Shown here: positions 33,571 through 33,781 of the stretch, piece after piece
Numbering within the stretch: the first letter of the stretch is position 1
Layout: each line of letters begins with the position of its first letter
Assembly: GCA_947259495.1 (NCBI GenBank)
Contig: CAMYLV010000026.1
Location: forward strand, 51,173 to 84,953
Direction of reading: 5' to 3'
Origin: an uncultured Desulfobacterales bacterium
Lineage (GTDB): Bacteria > Desulfobacterota > Desulfobacteria > Desulfobacterales > JAHEIW01
Length of the DNA: 33,781 nt
Program-made: the position numbers and the translations under genes
Notes under the pieces: generated by a model
Told to the model about the DNA's origin: nothing
What the model saw: only the letters and a program-made list of their open reading frames with translations
Database searches by the model: none

Positions 33571-33608
33571 TATGACCTCAATTATAGTCAACTAAAATTA
33601 TGGTCATA
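33571..33608 (-). promoter_or_regulatory. Candidate toxin-antitoxin operator
   Basis: TATGACC at 33571-33577 and GGTCATA at 33602-33608 form an inverted repeat around a 24-base AT-rich spacer just upstream of the antitoxin start. Its position fits autorepression by the Phd-like protein. Confidence 0.45.
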
Positions 33609-33646
33609 TTTTAATAAAATATTTTAAACATGTCAAACAAAAAAAG

Positions 33647-33677
33647 AAAGCCCGGGGAATACTTACCCGGGCTTTTT
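33647..33677. terminator. Terminator after tRNA-Phe, possibly bidirectional
   Basis: AAAGCCCGGG and CCCGGGCTTTTT form a 10-pair stem with a nine-base loop. On the minus strand it follows tRNA-Phe and is trailed by a T-rich run (ctttttttg); on the plus strand it ends in five T residues. Confidence 0.85.
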
Positions 33678-33682
33678 ATAGC

Positions 33683-33758
33683 TGGTGCCGAGGGACAGAA
33701 TCGAACTGCCGACACGGGGATTTTCAGTCCCCTGCTCTACCGACTGAGCTACCTCGGC
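33683..33758 (-). tRNA. tRNA-Phe, anticodon GAA
   Basis: On the minus strand the sequence starts GCCGAGGTAGCTCAGTCGG and folds as a cloverleaf: anticodon stem GGGGA/TCCCC with loop CTGAAAA (anticodon GAA), T arm with GTTCGATTC, acceptor CCTCGGC, discriminator A and an encoded CCA. A TAAGAT -10-like box lies just upstream at 33767-33772; the -35 region falls outside the window. Confidence 0.97.
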
Positions 33759-33781
33759 TCTCTGAATCTTACTGATTTTTA

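Noticed and set aside
33571-33608. A TATAAT box inside the toxin-antitoxin operator as the promoter
   Set aside because: A start from it would leave a leader of about six bases and remove the ribosome binding site, and no matching -35 is seen.

Overview
The window reads as chromosomal DNA of a sulfate-reducing Desulfobacterota bacterium, most likely Desulfobacterales-like. The main reasons are a complete qrcABCD set for the Qrc menaquinone reductase, a System II cytochrome c maturation pair beside it, and an IspH-UbiA fusion. No rRNA, insertion sequence, CRISPR array or prophage is visible. Species-level assignment is not possible from the sequence alone.

Layout. 1-1013: the 3' end of an ACT-domain protein converges on an orphan gene joining an EAD-like N-terminus to a PLD-like nuclease domain. 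1168-5100 (minus): murA followed by comEC. 5278-11038 (minus): the respiratory block qrcA, qrcB, qrcC, qrcD, then a 52-residue membrane protein ending in HHH and a strong terminator. 11261-13726 (minus): resB and ccsB, which build the c-type cytochromes QrcA needs. 13727-14528: a gene-free stretch with hairpins (possible ncRNA) and a histone-H1-like winged-helix protein. 14624-19120: a UvrD-like helicase, two small zinc-ribbon proteins and a PpiD-like chaperone. 19322-22341: tRNA-Ala(GGC), then a GerMN protein overlapping an EF-G gene. 22344-23756 (minus): a BepA-like M48 metalloprotease with TPRs.

24216-28715 (plus): parA, parB, a NYN-domain nuclease, the ispH-ubiA fusion and a small Smr protein. 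28874-30418: a GT9 glycosyltransferase and a small membrane protein. 30469-31035 (minus): a secreted cyclophilin. 31234-32874: a sigma-54-type promoter followed by a motA/motB stator pair. 33005-33758 (minus): a RelE/ParE-Phd toxin-antitoxin pair next to tRNA-Phe(GAA).

Functionally the window joins periplasmic electron input to menaquinone (Qrc, CcsBA), isoprenoid supply and prenyl transfer (IspH-UbiA), envelope biogenesis and quality control (MurA, PpiD, BepA-like, cyclophilin, GT9), chromosome segregation and motility. Intergenic regions carry at least three families of short dispersed, often palindromic repeats. The observations most worth following are the IspH-UbiA fusion, the small protein downstream of Qrc, the EAD-PLD orphan, the repeat families, and the possible ncRNA at 13886-14120.
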